NCBI GenBank assembly: GCA_050259035.1
Contig: JBLMZW010000007.1
Coordinates: 1-8,518, forward strand
DNA from: JBLMZW01 sp050259035
GTDB taxonomy: Bacteria > Bacillota > Syntrophomonadia > Syntrophomonadales > DTU052
Direction of reading: 5' to 3'
DNA: 8,518 nucleotides
Shown one piece after another: positions 1-6,327 of this stretch; position 1 is the first letter of the stretch, and every line of letters starts with the position of its first letter. A model generated the notes under the pieces. The model searched no databases and was not told where the DNA came from. It saw nothing but the letters and a program-made list of their open reading frames with translations. The translations under genes and the position numbers were made by a program.

Positions 1-99
1 TAGGCCTTACGAAGGATAACCTAGGATAGCACGAACCTCCTTAGTGCGGAGGGATTCCTCGCCGGGAACTCCGGAACTCAATTCGGTATGAATCGGCAA

Positions 100-134
100 C
101 CTTCCGACTAGCCATCCGTAGCTAGGGCGGAAGG
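100..134. repeat. Two-part hairpin
   Basis: CCTTCCG (100-106) pairs with CGGAAGG (128-134), and inside it CTAGC (108-112) pairs with GCTAG (121-125), leaving an eight-base loop. The two stems are separated by one unpaired base on one side and two on the other, as in RNA stems with an internal bulge. No T-run follows, so it is not an intrinsic terminator. It is part of the structured 1-540 segment. Confidence 0.6.
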
Positions 135-157
135 TGGCGAAACATCCAGTTTCGCCA
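135..157. repeat. Nine-base-pair perfect hairpin
   Basis: TGGCGAAAC (135-143) is followed by a five-base loop and the exact complement GTTTCGCCA (149-157). It lies directly after the 100-134 hairpin, so the two could stack as consecutive RNA helices. The core AACATCCAGTT (141-151) also has a perfect 11-base complement at 339-349, which would compete with the local fold. Confidence 0.6.
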
Positions 158-307
158 GCCGCTTCATAACCCTCATTTTCATTGGGAGTTCCACCGGCTC
201 GTCATACACCGCACTGCCGGAGTTCGTGCCATCCCGATTGGGCATGAAAAGGTTGGGACAAATGGCCGACGAGCGACATTCGACAGCCCAAGCAACACCC
301 GGCGAAG

Positions 308-541
308 TTGAGACCGATTTCCAGCGGCGGGTTAGGGCAACTGGATGTTGAACTACCTGCCACTACTATCTTGGATTTAGTGTTGGATGGTTACCCGCCG
401 CCGGCGAAACAAGCCGCTGGAGTTGCTGGCGAGGAGACCAGGAGCGAGTGGCTTTTGTTCCAACCTGAAGAGGGTACGAATGTCCTCCGTGCCATCCTGC
501 CTCAGTACGTTATGAACGGTTTAATTAAATATGAATGGTAA
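308..541 (+). CDS. Unrecognised open frame of 77 codons, doubtful
   Basis: This frame ends with TAA just before the rpmE promoter. It is open back to about 248, but no start codon with a convincing ribosome-binding site is visible; TTG at 308 is only the first usable one. The product would be soluble, with a hydrophobic stretch near its middle and the C-terminal residues NGLIKYEW. I do not recognise a domain. It could be the tail of a truncated gene, or chance coding in a GC-rich segment where stop codons are rarer. No function is proposed. Confidence 0.15.
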   Translation: MRPISSGGLGQLDVELPATTILDLVLDGYPPPAKQAAGVAGEETRSEWLLFQPEEGTNVLRAILPQYVMNGLIKYEW

Positions 542-547
542 AAATTC

Positions 548-577
548 TTGTCTTCATAACCTTATGTTTGTTATAAT
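548..577 (+). promoter_or_regulatory. Sigma-A-type promoter for rpmE
   Basis: A perfect TATAAT -10 box (572-577) is preceded at 18 bases by TTGTCT (548-553), a four-of-six match to the -35 consensus. Transcription would begin near 584, about 30 bases before the rpmE start. The surroundings are AT-rich, unlike the segment upstream. This is the clearest promoter in the window and probably also feeds the downstream genes by readthrough. Confidence 0.7.
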
Positions 578-613
578 AACTTTTGCGACTATCGACAGAG
601 AAGAGGTGAACCC

Positions 614-817
614 TTGAAAAAGGATATACATCCCACATATTATCGTACCAAGGTGACCTGTGCCTGCGGAAACAGTTTCGAAATTGGGTCGACCAAGGAA
701 AACCTGAAAGTAGAGATTTGTTCGAAATGTCACCCTTTTTATACCGGGAGTAAAACCAGGTTAATTGAGAAGGGTGGAAGGATAGAAACCTTCAAGAAAA
801 AGTACGGGTTGAAGTAG
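614..817 (+). CDS. rpmE: 50S ribosomal protein L31, zinc-binding (C+) type
   Basis: This is L31 of the large ribosomal subunit, a small protein near the central protuberance that contributes to bridges with the 30S subunit. The 67-residue length is normal. The N-terminus MKKDIHP is typical. The zinc ligands of the C+ form are all present as CAC (Cys16, Cys18) and CSKC (Cys36, Cys39), followed by HPFYTG and the basic tail KKKYGLK. In bacteria with two L31 types, the C+ form is used when zinc is plentiful. The start is TTG at 614, chosen for its fit to the family N-terminus and for the GAGGTG ribosome-binding site at about 603-608. It has its own promoter upstream and a strong terminator just after its TAG stop. 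Confidence 0.96.
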   Translation: MKKDIHPTYYRTKVTCACGNSFEIGSTKENLKVEICSKCHPFYTGSKTRLIEKGGRIETFKKKYGLK

Positions 818-818
818 G

Positions 819-846
819 AATAGCAGAGAACACTCTGCTATTTTTC
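819..846 (+). terminator. Intrinsic terminator after rpmE
   Basis: AATAGCAGAG (819-828), a four-base loop AACA, and the exact complement CTCTGCTATT (833-842) form a perfect ten-base-pair stem running into a five-T tract (841-845). It starts one base after the rpmE stop codon. The next gene begins only about 25 bases further on with no clear promoter between, so termination is probably partial and rpmE is likely made in excess over the downstream genes. Confidence 0.85.
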
Positions 847-870
847 TTATATCTCTTGGGAGAACGTGCA

Positions 871-1740
871 ATGGGCAGTAAGTTCCAGTATGGTGGCCAG
901 GCGGTAATTGAAGGAGTTATGATGCGGGGGCCCTCATCTGTGTCCCTGGCGGTGCGTCGTTCTGACGGCGAAATCGCTTTGGAATGTGAAAAAAATGAGC
1001 CCATCGCTTCCCGTCACAAATTCCTGGGATGGCCCATGATAAGAGGGACGGTTGCCCTTATAGAGAGTTTGGTAATAGGGATTCGAATGATAAACCGCTC
1101 AGCTAACCTGGCTATGGATGAGGAAGAAGAAGAACTATCTGCCGGAGAGATGCTGGGGGTTGGGTTACTGGCGACCGTGATGGCAGTGGCTTTATTTGTG
1201 GCGTTGCCTACCGGGGTTGTGCATTTTACCAAGCAATATATTGGGGGAGTAATCGCCCAGAACCTGGTGGAAGGTGTCATCAGAATCACTGTATTTCTTG
1301 TTTATGTGACAGCCATATCCCGTATGAAGGATATCCAAAGGGTCTTTATGTATCATGGTGCTGAACATAAGGTTATTAATACCATGGAATCCGGATTGGC
1401 TTTGGAAATTAATAATATTATTAGCAAGTCTACTTTGCATCCTAGATGTGGAACAAGTTTTCTCCTGGTGGTTATGATCATTTCAATTCTGGTTTTTGCA
1501 TTTCTGGGTGAGGGAACATTACTATGGAGGATTCTTTCGAGGCTGATTGTTTTGCCCATAGTGGCAGGCTTAGGATATGAGTTTATTAAGATTACCGGCC
1601 GGTTTTCCCATCAAGGTTGGGCCAAAATATTAATGGCACCCGGCCTGTGGCTGCAGGGATTGACCACGCGGGAACCGGACCAAGATCAAATTGAAGTAGC
1701 GGTGTGTGCTCTTAAAGCGGTACTGGAGGGCAATGCCTGA
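871..1740 (+). CDS. DUF1385 family membrane protein (YqhQ-like)
   Basis: This is an integral membrane protein of the DUF1385 family, whose biochemical role is not established as far as I know. Family signatures are the N-terminal YGGQAVIEGVMMRGP (residues 7-21), a central YHGAEHK (162-168), HPRCGTSF (190-197) and YEFIKITGR near 236-244. The His and Glu residues of the central motif would suit metal binding, which is inference. About four hydrophobic segments lie around residues 95-117, 132-150, 196-212 and 218-240. I prefer ATG at 871 (289 residues) because a GGGAG ribosome-binding site ends seven to eight bases before it and the family N-terminus begins soon after; an in-frame TTG at 856 would add five residues. 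The gene stands between rpmE and prfA, a placing common in Clostridia, and its stop is 15 bases before prfA. Confidence 0.9.
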   Translation: MGSKFQYGGQAVIEGVMMRGPSSVSLAVRRSDGEIALECEKNEPIASRHKFLGWPMIRGTVALIESLVIGIRMINRSANLAMDEEEEELSAGEMLGVGLLATVMAVALFVALPTGVVHFTKQYIGGVIAQNLVEGVIRITVFLVYVTAISRMKDIQRVFMYHGAEHKVINTMESGLALEINNIISKSTLHPRCGTSFLLVVMIISILVFAFLGEGTLLWRILSRLIVLPIVAGLGYEFIKITGRFSHQGWAKILMAPGLWLQGLTTREPDQDQIEVAVCALKAVLEGNA

Positions 1741-1755
1741 TAATAGAGGGGTAAA

Positions 1756-2193
1756 ATGTTAGAGAAATTAGATAGTCTGGAACAGAAATATGAAGAATTA
1801 AGTGAGCTTCTTTCGAGCCCGGAGATAATTTCCGATATGACCAGGTATCAAAAGATAGCCAAGGTTCATTCTGAGCTTACTGATATTGTTGCCGCCTACC
1901 GGGAATATCGAAAGGCAGTATCGGACATAGAAGAAGCCCGACAATTATTGAAAGAAGAAACAGACGAAGATCTTCGTGGACTGGCCGAAGTGGAAATCGA
2001 AGAAGCTTCCGCCAGAAAAGAAGCGTTGGAAAACGACCTTCGTTTGTTATTGCTTCCGAAGGACCCCAATGATGATAAAAACGTCATTGTGGAAATTAGA
2101 GCCGGCACTGGTGGGGAAGAGGCTGCTCTTTTCGCCGGTGATTTGTTCAGGATGTACAGCCGGTATGCTGAGAAACAGGGCTGTAAAAACTAA
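1756..2193 (+). CDS. prfA: RF1 N-terminal fragment (145 residues)
   Basis: This is the part of the broken RF1 frame before the first internal stop (TAA at 2191-2193). It holds domain 1, the helical arm that in the intact factor contacts the ribosomal stalk base, and the first strand and helix of domain 2, ending at RYAEKQGCKN. It carries neither the PVT stop-codon reader nor the GGQ loop, so alone it could not release peptides. It would be a product only if the stops are real and not read through. Confidence 0.5.
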   Translation: MLEKLDSLEQKYEELSELLSSPEIISDMTRYQKIAKVHSELTDIVAAYREYRKAVSDIEEARQLLKEETDEDLRGLAEVEIEEASARKEALENDLRLLLLPKDPNDDKNVIVEIRAGTGGEEAALFAGDLFRMYSRYAEKQGCKN

Positions 2194-2228
2194 ATAATGG
2201 ACGCCAGATAGTCAGATCTAAGAGCTTT
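2182..2228 (+). other. Altered patch in prfA holding both internal stops
   Basis: Within these roughly 16 codons the frame reads C-K-N-stop-I-M-D-A-R-stop-S-D-L-R-A-F. In my recollection of RF1 the matching stretch is W-K-T-E-[IV]-M-[ED]-A-x-x-x-x-x-G-G-[YF]. Trp, Glu and both Gly are therefore lost, yet IMDA and the following FKEIVF are kept, which shows the reading frame is right on both sides. The first part can be explained by an extra A in the run at 2185-2189 plus a lost G before 2193, a pattern typical of read errors. The second part needs several substitutions. Confidence 0.75.
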
Positions 2229-2244
2229 CAAGGAAATCGTATTC

Positions 2245-2823
2245 GTGGTAGAAGGCAAAGGTGCCTATAGCAGGATGAAATATGAATCGGGAGTTCACCG
2301 TGTTCAAAGGATACCGGTTACGGAATCGGGAGGAAGGATTCATACTTCAGCATCCACGGTGGCGGTTCTGCCTGAAGCGGAGGAAGTTGAAGTCGATATC
2401 AATCCCAATGACTTACGTATAGATATTTATTGTTCCAGTGGTCCCGGAGGACAGTCTGTTAATACTACCCAATCGGCTGTAAGGCTGACTCATATTCCGA
2501 CCGGGTTGGTGGTTATATGCCAGGACGAGAAAAGCCAACACAAGAACAAGGATAAAGCTATGCGGGTTCTTCGTGCACGGTTGTTGGAGCTGAAGCAGGC
2601 GGAACACGATGCGGAAATAGCTGATACCCGACGCAGCATGGTGGGGACCGGGGACCGCAGCGAAAGGATAAGAACCTATAATTTTCCCCAGAATAGAATA
2701 ACTGACCACCGTATAGGGCTTACCCTGCATAAACTGGACATGGTATTACAGGGAGACCTGGACGATATAATTCAGGGGTTAACAACCCAGGATCAGGCAG
2801 AAAAACTTAAGCAGGTGGATTAG
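2245..2823 (+). CDS. prfA: RF1 C-terminal fragment (192 residues from GTG)
   Basis: This is the rest of the RF1 frame after the internal stops, in the same frame as the N-terminal part. It keeps the stop-codon-reading PVT motif (fragment residues 24-26), the GGQ motif (68-70), HKNKDKAMRVLRARLLELK and the conserved GDRSERIRTYNFPQNRITDHR block (about 143-164). GTG at 2245 has an AAGGA at 2230-2234, ten bases upstream, so internal initiation is conceivable; ATG at 2275 is a second option. That AAGGA also simply encodes the conserved Lys-Glu, so it is weak evidence. Domains 2-4 would lack their first strands. Confidence 0.5.
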   Translation: MVEGKGAYSRMKYESGVHRVQRIPVTESGGRIHTSASTVAVLPEAEEVEVDINPNDLRIDIYCSSGPGGQSVNTTQSAVRLTHIPTGLVVICQDEKSQHKNKDKAMRVLRARLLELKQAEHDAEIADTRRSMVGTGDRSERIRTYNFPQNRITDHRIGLTLHKLDMVLQGDLDDIIQGLTTQDQAEKLKQVD

Positions 2824-2827
2824 AGAA

Positions 2828-3709
2828 TTGGACAAGATGTGGCGGGTAAAAGACCTGCTGGAGTGGACAATAAACTATTTTGCCGGGCACAATATAACGG
2901 AACCTCGGCTGGAAGCTGAGGTTCTTTTGGCATCTGCACTGGGTTTGGAACGAGTGGGTTTATATGTTGAATACGATCGCCCGGCTAATGAAGATGAAAG
3001 AGCCATTTTTCGTGATATGGTTAAACGAAGGGTTCGGGGAGAACCTTCAGCCTATATCACCGGGCAGAAGGAATTCATGTCCCGCCCGTTCAATGTAAAC
3101 CAAAGTGTGCTGATTCCTCGCCCTGATACCGAGGTTCTGGTAGAGGAATGTATAAGGCTTCTCCGGGAAAGATCCGGAAAAAAGGTTGTCGCGGATGTCG
3201 GGACCGGCAGTGGCGCGATTGCGGTTAGCCTTGCATTCTATGTTCCTGAAACGGTTGTCTATGCCATAGATATAAGCCGACCGGCCCTGGAAATTGCCAA
3301 TTCTAATGCAGTATTAAACGGGGTTGACGAGAGAATATTTTTTGAAGAAGGGGATCTCTTAGCTCCGGTTTCATTTATGAAGTTTGACCTTATTGCGGCT
3401 AACCTACCCTACATACCTTCTGATGATATATCCGAACTACAGGTGGAAGTTAGTGAATATGAACCTAAAATAGCCCTGGATGGCGGGTTGGATGGCCTGG
3501 CAATATATCGAAGGCTTTTACCGGCCGCTTTTACTAATCTTAAAAAAGATGGTTATTTATTAATAGAAATCGGGGGAGAGGAACAAAGAATTGCATTGGC
3601 CGCTCTTTTGGATCAGATGAATATTAATTATTATGTTCTATCTGACCTGGGTGGACGAGAAAGAGTTATGGTGGCCGGAAAAGGTGACATATGCAGACGC
3701 TCCATTTGA
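2828..3709 (+). CDS. prmC: Release factor glutamine N5-methyltransferase (HemK family)
   Basis: PrmC transfers a methyl group from S-adenosylmethionine to the glutamine of the GGQ motif in release factors, which raises their peptide-release activity. The 293-residue length is normal. The N-terminal helical substrate domain includes GEPSAYITGQKEF (71-83) and LIPRPDTEVLVE (95-106). The Rossmann methyltransferase domain follows with the SAM-binding DVGTGSGAIAVSLA (123-136) and the acidic end of strand 2, YAIDIS (145-150). The catalytic tetrapeptide, usually NPPY in this family, reads NLPY here (192-195). TTG at 2828 is the likely start because AGGTGG (2813-2818), inside the end of prfA, is well spaced from it; ATG at 2837 is an alternative. 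It starts five bases after prfA, so the enzyme and its substrate are co-expressed, and its end overlaps ywlC by 19 bases. Confidence 0.94.
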   Translation: MDKMWRVKDLLEWTINYFAGHNITEPRLEAEVLLASALGLERVGLYVEYDRPANEDERAIFRDMVKRRVRGEPSAYITGQKEFMSRPFNVNQSVLIPRPDTEVLVEECIRLLRERSGKKVVADVGTGSGAIAVSLAFYVPETVVYAIDISRPALEIANSNAVLNGVDERIFFEEGDLLAPVSFMKFDLIAANLPYIPSDDISELQVEVSEYEPKIALDGGLDGLAIYRRLLPAAFTNLKKDGYLLIEIGGEEQRIALAALLDQMNINYYVLSDLGGRERVMVAGKGDICRRSI

Positions 3710-4671
3710 AAGTGGATAAGGATAACCCCGAATCCGAAATTATAGAAACAGCCGCCGAGTTGATAATTCGTGGGGAATTGGTGGCGTTTCCCACAGAAAC
3801 CGTATATGGACTCGGAGGAAATGGCCTGGATGAACATATAGTTGCGAAAATTTTTAAAGTAAAAGGACGCCGCCCTGACAATCCGCTGATTTTGCATGTT
3901 TATAGCCGTGAACAGGCGTTAAGCCTGGTTCAGGGTTTGGACCAGGAAGCCGAATTGTTAATGGATACTTTTTGGCCCGGGCCCTTGACGCTGGTGGCAC
4001 CTTCCCGGGAAAAAGTACCAGAGATTGTAAGAGCGGGACGGAGGCTAGCCTCGGTTAGAATGCCTGATCATCCAGTAGCCCTGGCTTTAATTAAACGTGC
4101 CGGAGTACCGATAGCCGCACCGAGTGCTAATCTATCCGGCCGTCCTAGTCCTACTAATGCCTGGCATGTACGGGAGGATTTCGAAGGACAGATTTCCGCT
4201 ATATTGGATGGCGGTCCTACCGGATGGGGAATTGAATCCACTGTACTGGATATTAGTTATAAACCGTATAAGGTTCTAAGACCAGGTGCGGTGTCTATTG
4301 AACAGCTTAATGCACTTCTATCCACCCCGGTACAGTTGGGCGAAGGCGTGGCAACAGCGCTTCACTACCAGCCCAAAGCCCGGGTACTGGCTATAGAGAA
4401 GGGAACCAAAATTCAAGAGTTAACTGCTCAGATGTTATCCAACGGGAACAAAGTTGGAATAGTGATTATGCCAGAAGAGAATATTCCTCAGGGATTAAAT
4501 ATGATAGTAAAAATATATGGCGGGGCTGAGGAATATGGTAAAAGATTATATGACATATTCCGGACAGCAGATCAGGAAAATATAGATGTAATCTTAATGG
4601 AATTGCCGGAAGAAGTTGGTCTGGGGGCGGCAGTCGCTGACCGAATACGTAAAGCGGCTCAAAAGGCATAA
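3691..4671 (+). CDS. ywlC: L-threonylcarbamoyladenylate synthase, Sua5 type
   Basis: This enzyme makes threonylcarbamoyl-AMP from threonine, bicarbonate and ATP, the first step of the t6A modification at position 37 of tRNAs that read ANN codons. With 326 residues it is the long Sua5/YwlC form: an N-terminal YrdC catalytic domain (about 1-205) and a C-terminal Sua5 domain (about 235-326) joined by a linker. Motifs are FPTETVYGLGG (34-44), KGRRPDNPLI (58-67), FWPGPLTLV (93-101), RMPDHP (122-127), APSANLSGRPSPT (143-155) and GGPTGWGIESTV (173-184). ATG 3691 lies within prmC with AAGGTGA just before it, so its translation is probably coupled to prmC. This neighbour pairing is widespread in Firmicutes. 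An alternative symbol is tsaC or sua5. Confidence 0.95.
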   Translation: MQTLHLKVDKDNPESEIIETAAELIIRGELVAFPTETVYGLGGNGLDEHIVAKIFKVKGRRPDNPLILHVYSREQALSLVQGLDQEAELLMDTFWPGPLTLVAPSREKVPEIVRAGRRLASVRMPDHPVALALIKRAGVPIAAPSANLSGRPSPTNAWHVREDFEGQISAILDGGPTGWGIESTVLDISYKPYKVLRPGAVSIEQLNALLSTPVQLGEGVATALHYQPKARVLAIEKGTKIQELTAQMLSNGNKVGIVIMPEENIPQGLNMIVKIYGGAEEYGKRLYDIFRTADQENIDVILMELPEEVGLGAAVADRIRKAAQKA

Positions 4672-4702
4672 TTACCAATGAAGATTTTCCAATTGGGTAT
4701 CT

Positions 4703-4708
4703 TATAAT
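4703..4708 (+). promoter_or_regulatory. Possible -10 box in the ywlC-mntP gap
   Basis: The 102-base gap between ywlC and mntP is the longest inside the gene train and is AT-rich. It holds a perfect TATAAT at 4703-4708, but no good -35 box lies 16-18 bases upstream. It may be a weak internal promoter or chance. I see no terminator stem with a T-run and no manganese (yybP-ykoY) riboswitch consensus in the gap. Confidence 0.3.
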
Positions 4709-4773
4709 TAGGTTTAATAAAATACAAATACATTATGATGATTAATTGCTCTCTAATGAGGGGGATATGAATA

Positions 4774-5355
4774 TTGAATGACATGCTGGCAGTATTTGCA
4801 GTGGCTATCGCCCTTGGCGCGGATGCCTTTTCCGTGGCTCTGGGTCTGGGGTTGGCGGGGGTGTCCAATCTTTTCAAAAAACGCTTTGTGGCTATAGTAG
4901 CCATACTTCATGTTATAATGCCATTGTTAGGACTTGAATTAGGAATAGTTGCAGGCACCTTTCTGGGGAAATGGGCGAGTATTATAGGGGCAGTAGTACT
5001 GGCTTTTATAGGTATTCAAATGATAAGAAAAGGCCTGGTGAAAGAAGAGAGTTTTTCTTTTCAGGAAGCAAGAGGTAAACTTTTTAATAACAATGATCAT
5101 AAAGAAGCCAGCGGTTGGATAGGTGAAATTATTCTGGGACTATCAGTCAGCATTGATGCCCTGACCGTAGGTTTCGGGCTTGGTACTACCAGAGTTCCTA
5201 TAGTATATACCGTTATTACTACTGGCCTGGTGGCCGGTGCAATGACGGCCTTGGGCTGGTTGGGAGCCAGGTTTTTTAGCGAATTTACAGGTAAGCGGGC
5301 CCAGGCTTTCGGGGGGGTTGTCTTAACCCTGCTGGCGGTTAAAATGTTGTTATAG
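4774..5355 (+). CDS. mntP: Manganese efflux pump MntP family
   Basis: MntP is a membrane exporter that removes excess Mn2+ from the cytoplasm; the Bacillus homologue at this locus is YwlD. The 193-residue protein is almost wholly hydrophobic, with about six membrane segments in two repeated halves. Each half carries an acidic motif in a membrane segment: LGADAFSVALGLG (14-26) and SVSIDALTVGFGLG in the second half, with the Asp residues expected to take part in ion transport. The start is probably TTG 4774, nine bases after a GAGGGGG ribosome-binding site (4758-4764); ATG 4783 fits the family equally well but is farther from that site. A tiny frame, ATG 4767 to TGA 4781, overlaps the start. 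The gene sits between ywlC and ywlE as in Bacillus. Confidence 0.9.
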   Translation: MNDMLAVFAVAIALGADAFSVALGLGLAGVSNLFKKRFVAIVAILHVIMPLLGLELGIVAGTFLGKWASIIGAVVLAFIGIQMIRKGLVKEESFSFQEARGKLFNNNDHKEASGWIGEIILGLSVSIDALTVGFGLGTTRVPIVYTVITTGLVAGAMTALGWLGARFFSEFTGKRAQAFGGVVLTLLAVKMLL

Positions 5356-5371
5356 GAGGGGCGAACAGACC

Positions 5372-5836
5372 ATGAGTAAGCTGGTCTTTGTTTGTTCAGG
5401 CAACACCTGCCGCAGTCCTATGGCCAAGGGTATTTTGCTTAAATTATTCACTGAACGTTTTCCGCACTTACTTAATGATTTGGATGTTTTTACCGCCGGG
5501 TTATATGCCTATAACGGAGAACCCGCCAGTGAAAACGCCCAAACAGTTATGCAAGAAATCGGAATAGATATTACCAGCCATAAATCAATGCAGGTGAACG
5601 CGGAGATGCTGCAAAATGCTGATTGGATCGTAACCATGACCGATGGTCATCGCAGGAATTTGTGCAGTATGTTTCCGGAGTTAGACTCTAAAATTACCAC
5701 TATGTACGAACTTGCAGGTCTGGGAAGCCAGGATGTAACGGATCCATTTGGAGGAGACTTGAACATATATCGAGAATGTCGTAAGGAAATTACTTCGTTA
5801 TTAAACAGGATTGTACAAGCACTAAATACCAGGTAA
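5372..5836 (+). CDS. ywlE: Low-molecular-weight phosphatase, probably protein-arginine phosphatase
   Basis: This is a cytoplasmic phosphatase of the low-molecular-weight tyrosine phosphatase fold. Its P-loop is CSGNTCRS (8-15), with nucleophile Cys8 and Arg14, and the general-acid loop is DPFGG with Asp124. Length (154) is normal. In Bacillus YwlE a Thr in the P-loop, where most tyrosine phosphatases have Ile or Leu, gives specificity for phosphoarginine; Thr12 holds that place here, so removal of arginine phosphate marks is the likelier role. The McsB arginine kinase, the expected partner, is not in this window. ATG 5372 follows an AGGAGGGG site (about 5355-5362) and lies 16 bases after mntP. 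Order mntP-ywlE-rpiB matches Bacillus ywlD-ywlE-ywlF. Confidence 0.92.
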   Translation: MSKLVFVCSGNTCRSPMAKGILLKLFTERFPHLLNDLDVFTAGLYAYNGEPASENAQTVMQEIGIDITSHKSMQVNAEMLQNADWIVTMTDGHRRNLCSMFPELDSKITTMYELAGLGSQDVTDPFGGDLNIYRECRKEITSLLNRIVQALNTR

Positions 5837-5865
5837 CCTGTTTTAAAAAAAGGAGTGATTAAAGC

Positions 5866-6327
5866 ATGATACTAGCCATAGGCAGTGATCATGCCGGTTA
5901 CCAGTTAAAAGAACATCTCAAAGCACTATTAACCGATCTGGGGTACGAAATATCAGATTATGGTACCTATTCCCAGGACTCAACTGATTATCCCTTAATA
6001 GCGGAGAAAGTAGCTCTGGCGGTCAGGGATAAAAAGGCCGATTTTGGATTATTGGTATGTGGAACCGGGCAAGGGATGGCTATAACGGCCAATAAGGTGC
6101 CTGGTATCAGGGCTGCTGTCTGTCAGGATGTATTTAGTGCCCGGGCGGCCCGCGAACATAATAATGCTAATATACTTGCAATCGGAGCCCGCGTTGTAGG
6201 TCTCGGAGTTGCCGAGACTATTGTTATAGAATTTATAAAGGCACAATTTGCCGGGGAACGGCATCAGAAAAGGGTCGAAATAATATCGGAAATAGAACAC
6301 AAATACCTGAAGCGGGAGGTTAATTAA
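5866..6327 (+). CDS. rpiB: Ribose-5-phosphate isomerase B
   Basis: RpiB interconverts ribulose 5-phosphate and ribose 5-phosphate in the non-oxidative pentose phosphate pathway, supplying ribose for nucleotides. The 153-residue protein is typical of the RpiB/LacAB fold. It starts with IGSDHAGYQLKEHL (5-18), where Asp8 and His9 bind substrate, has the catalytic Cys65 in VCGTGQGMAITANK (64-77), and has REHNNANILAIGARVVG (96-112) with His98. The Cys-GTGxGM loop has Gln at the variable place, where Ile is common in proteobacteria. A good AAGGAG site precedes ATG 5866. The TAA stop directly abuts the glyA start. Some RpiB-like proteins act on allose or galactose phosphates, but the housekeeping context favours ribose 5-phosphate. 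Confidence 0.95.
   Translation: MILAIGSDHAGYQLKEHLKALLTDLGYEISDYGTYSQDSTDYPLIAEKVALAVRDKKADFGLLVCGTGQGMAITANKVPGIRAAVCQDVFSARAAREHNNANILAIGARVVGLGVAETIVIEFIKAQFAGERHQKRVEIISEIEHKYLKREVN

Larger units (their letters stand above)
29..229. repeat. Imperfect long inverted repeat (arms 29-72 and 185-229)
   Basis: Read on the - strand, 229-185 repeats the block layout of 29-72. GCACGAAC (29-36) matches the complement of 222-229, AGTGCGG (43-49) matches that of 209-215, and GGAACTCC (65-72) matches that of 185-192. The blocks begin at offsets 0, 14 and 36-37 in both arms, so the match is not a single chance word. Between the blocks the arms diverge. The arms could form a long imperfect stem enclosing the 100-157 hairpins, or be two inverted copies of a repeated element. 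Confidence 0.5.
1..540. other. GC-rich, hairpin-dense region without a recognisable gene
   Basis: No protein family is recognisable here on either strand, and the segment is visibly richer in GC than the genes downstream. In Bacillus and many Clostridia rho or other housekeeping genes lie upstream of rpmE; I see no Rho C-terminus. What can be seen is dense dyad symmetry: CCTCC/GGAGG (36-40 with 48-52), a two-part stem at 100-134, a nine-base-pair stem at 135-157, and longer-range inverted repeats (29-72 with 185-229; 141-151 with 339-349). This fits a structured RNA or a decayed mobile element such as a ribozyme or intron remnant, but I could not match it to a named family. I found no domain V-like group II intron hairpin and no transposase motif. 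The function is unknown. Confidence 0.5.
1756..2823 (+). pseudogene. prfA: Peptide chain release factor 1, interrupted by in-frame UAA and UAG
   Basis: RF1 ends translation at UAA and UAG codons on the ribosome. From ATG 1756 (ribosome-binding site GAGGGG at 1746-1751) to TAG 2823 the frame has 355 codons plus stop, the normal RF1 size, with no net shift. Visible parts are a coiled N-terminal domain (about 1-95), RAGTGGEEAALFAGDLF (115-131), the codon-reading PVT tripeptide (187-189) in RIPVTESGGRIHTS, and the catalytic GGQ (231-233) in SSGPGGQSVNTT. TAA at codon 146 and TAG at codon 152 break the frame inside domain 2. Around them the residues expected as W-K-x-E and G-G-[YF]-K-E read C-K-N-stop and R-A-F-K-E, while both flanks are intact. 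rpmE, mntP, comEB and prfA itself end in TAG, so active RF1 should be needed. prmC, which methylates the GGQ glutamine, follows. It may be a sequence error, fresh decay, a split protein or recoding. Confidence 0.85.
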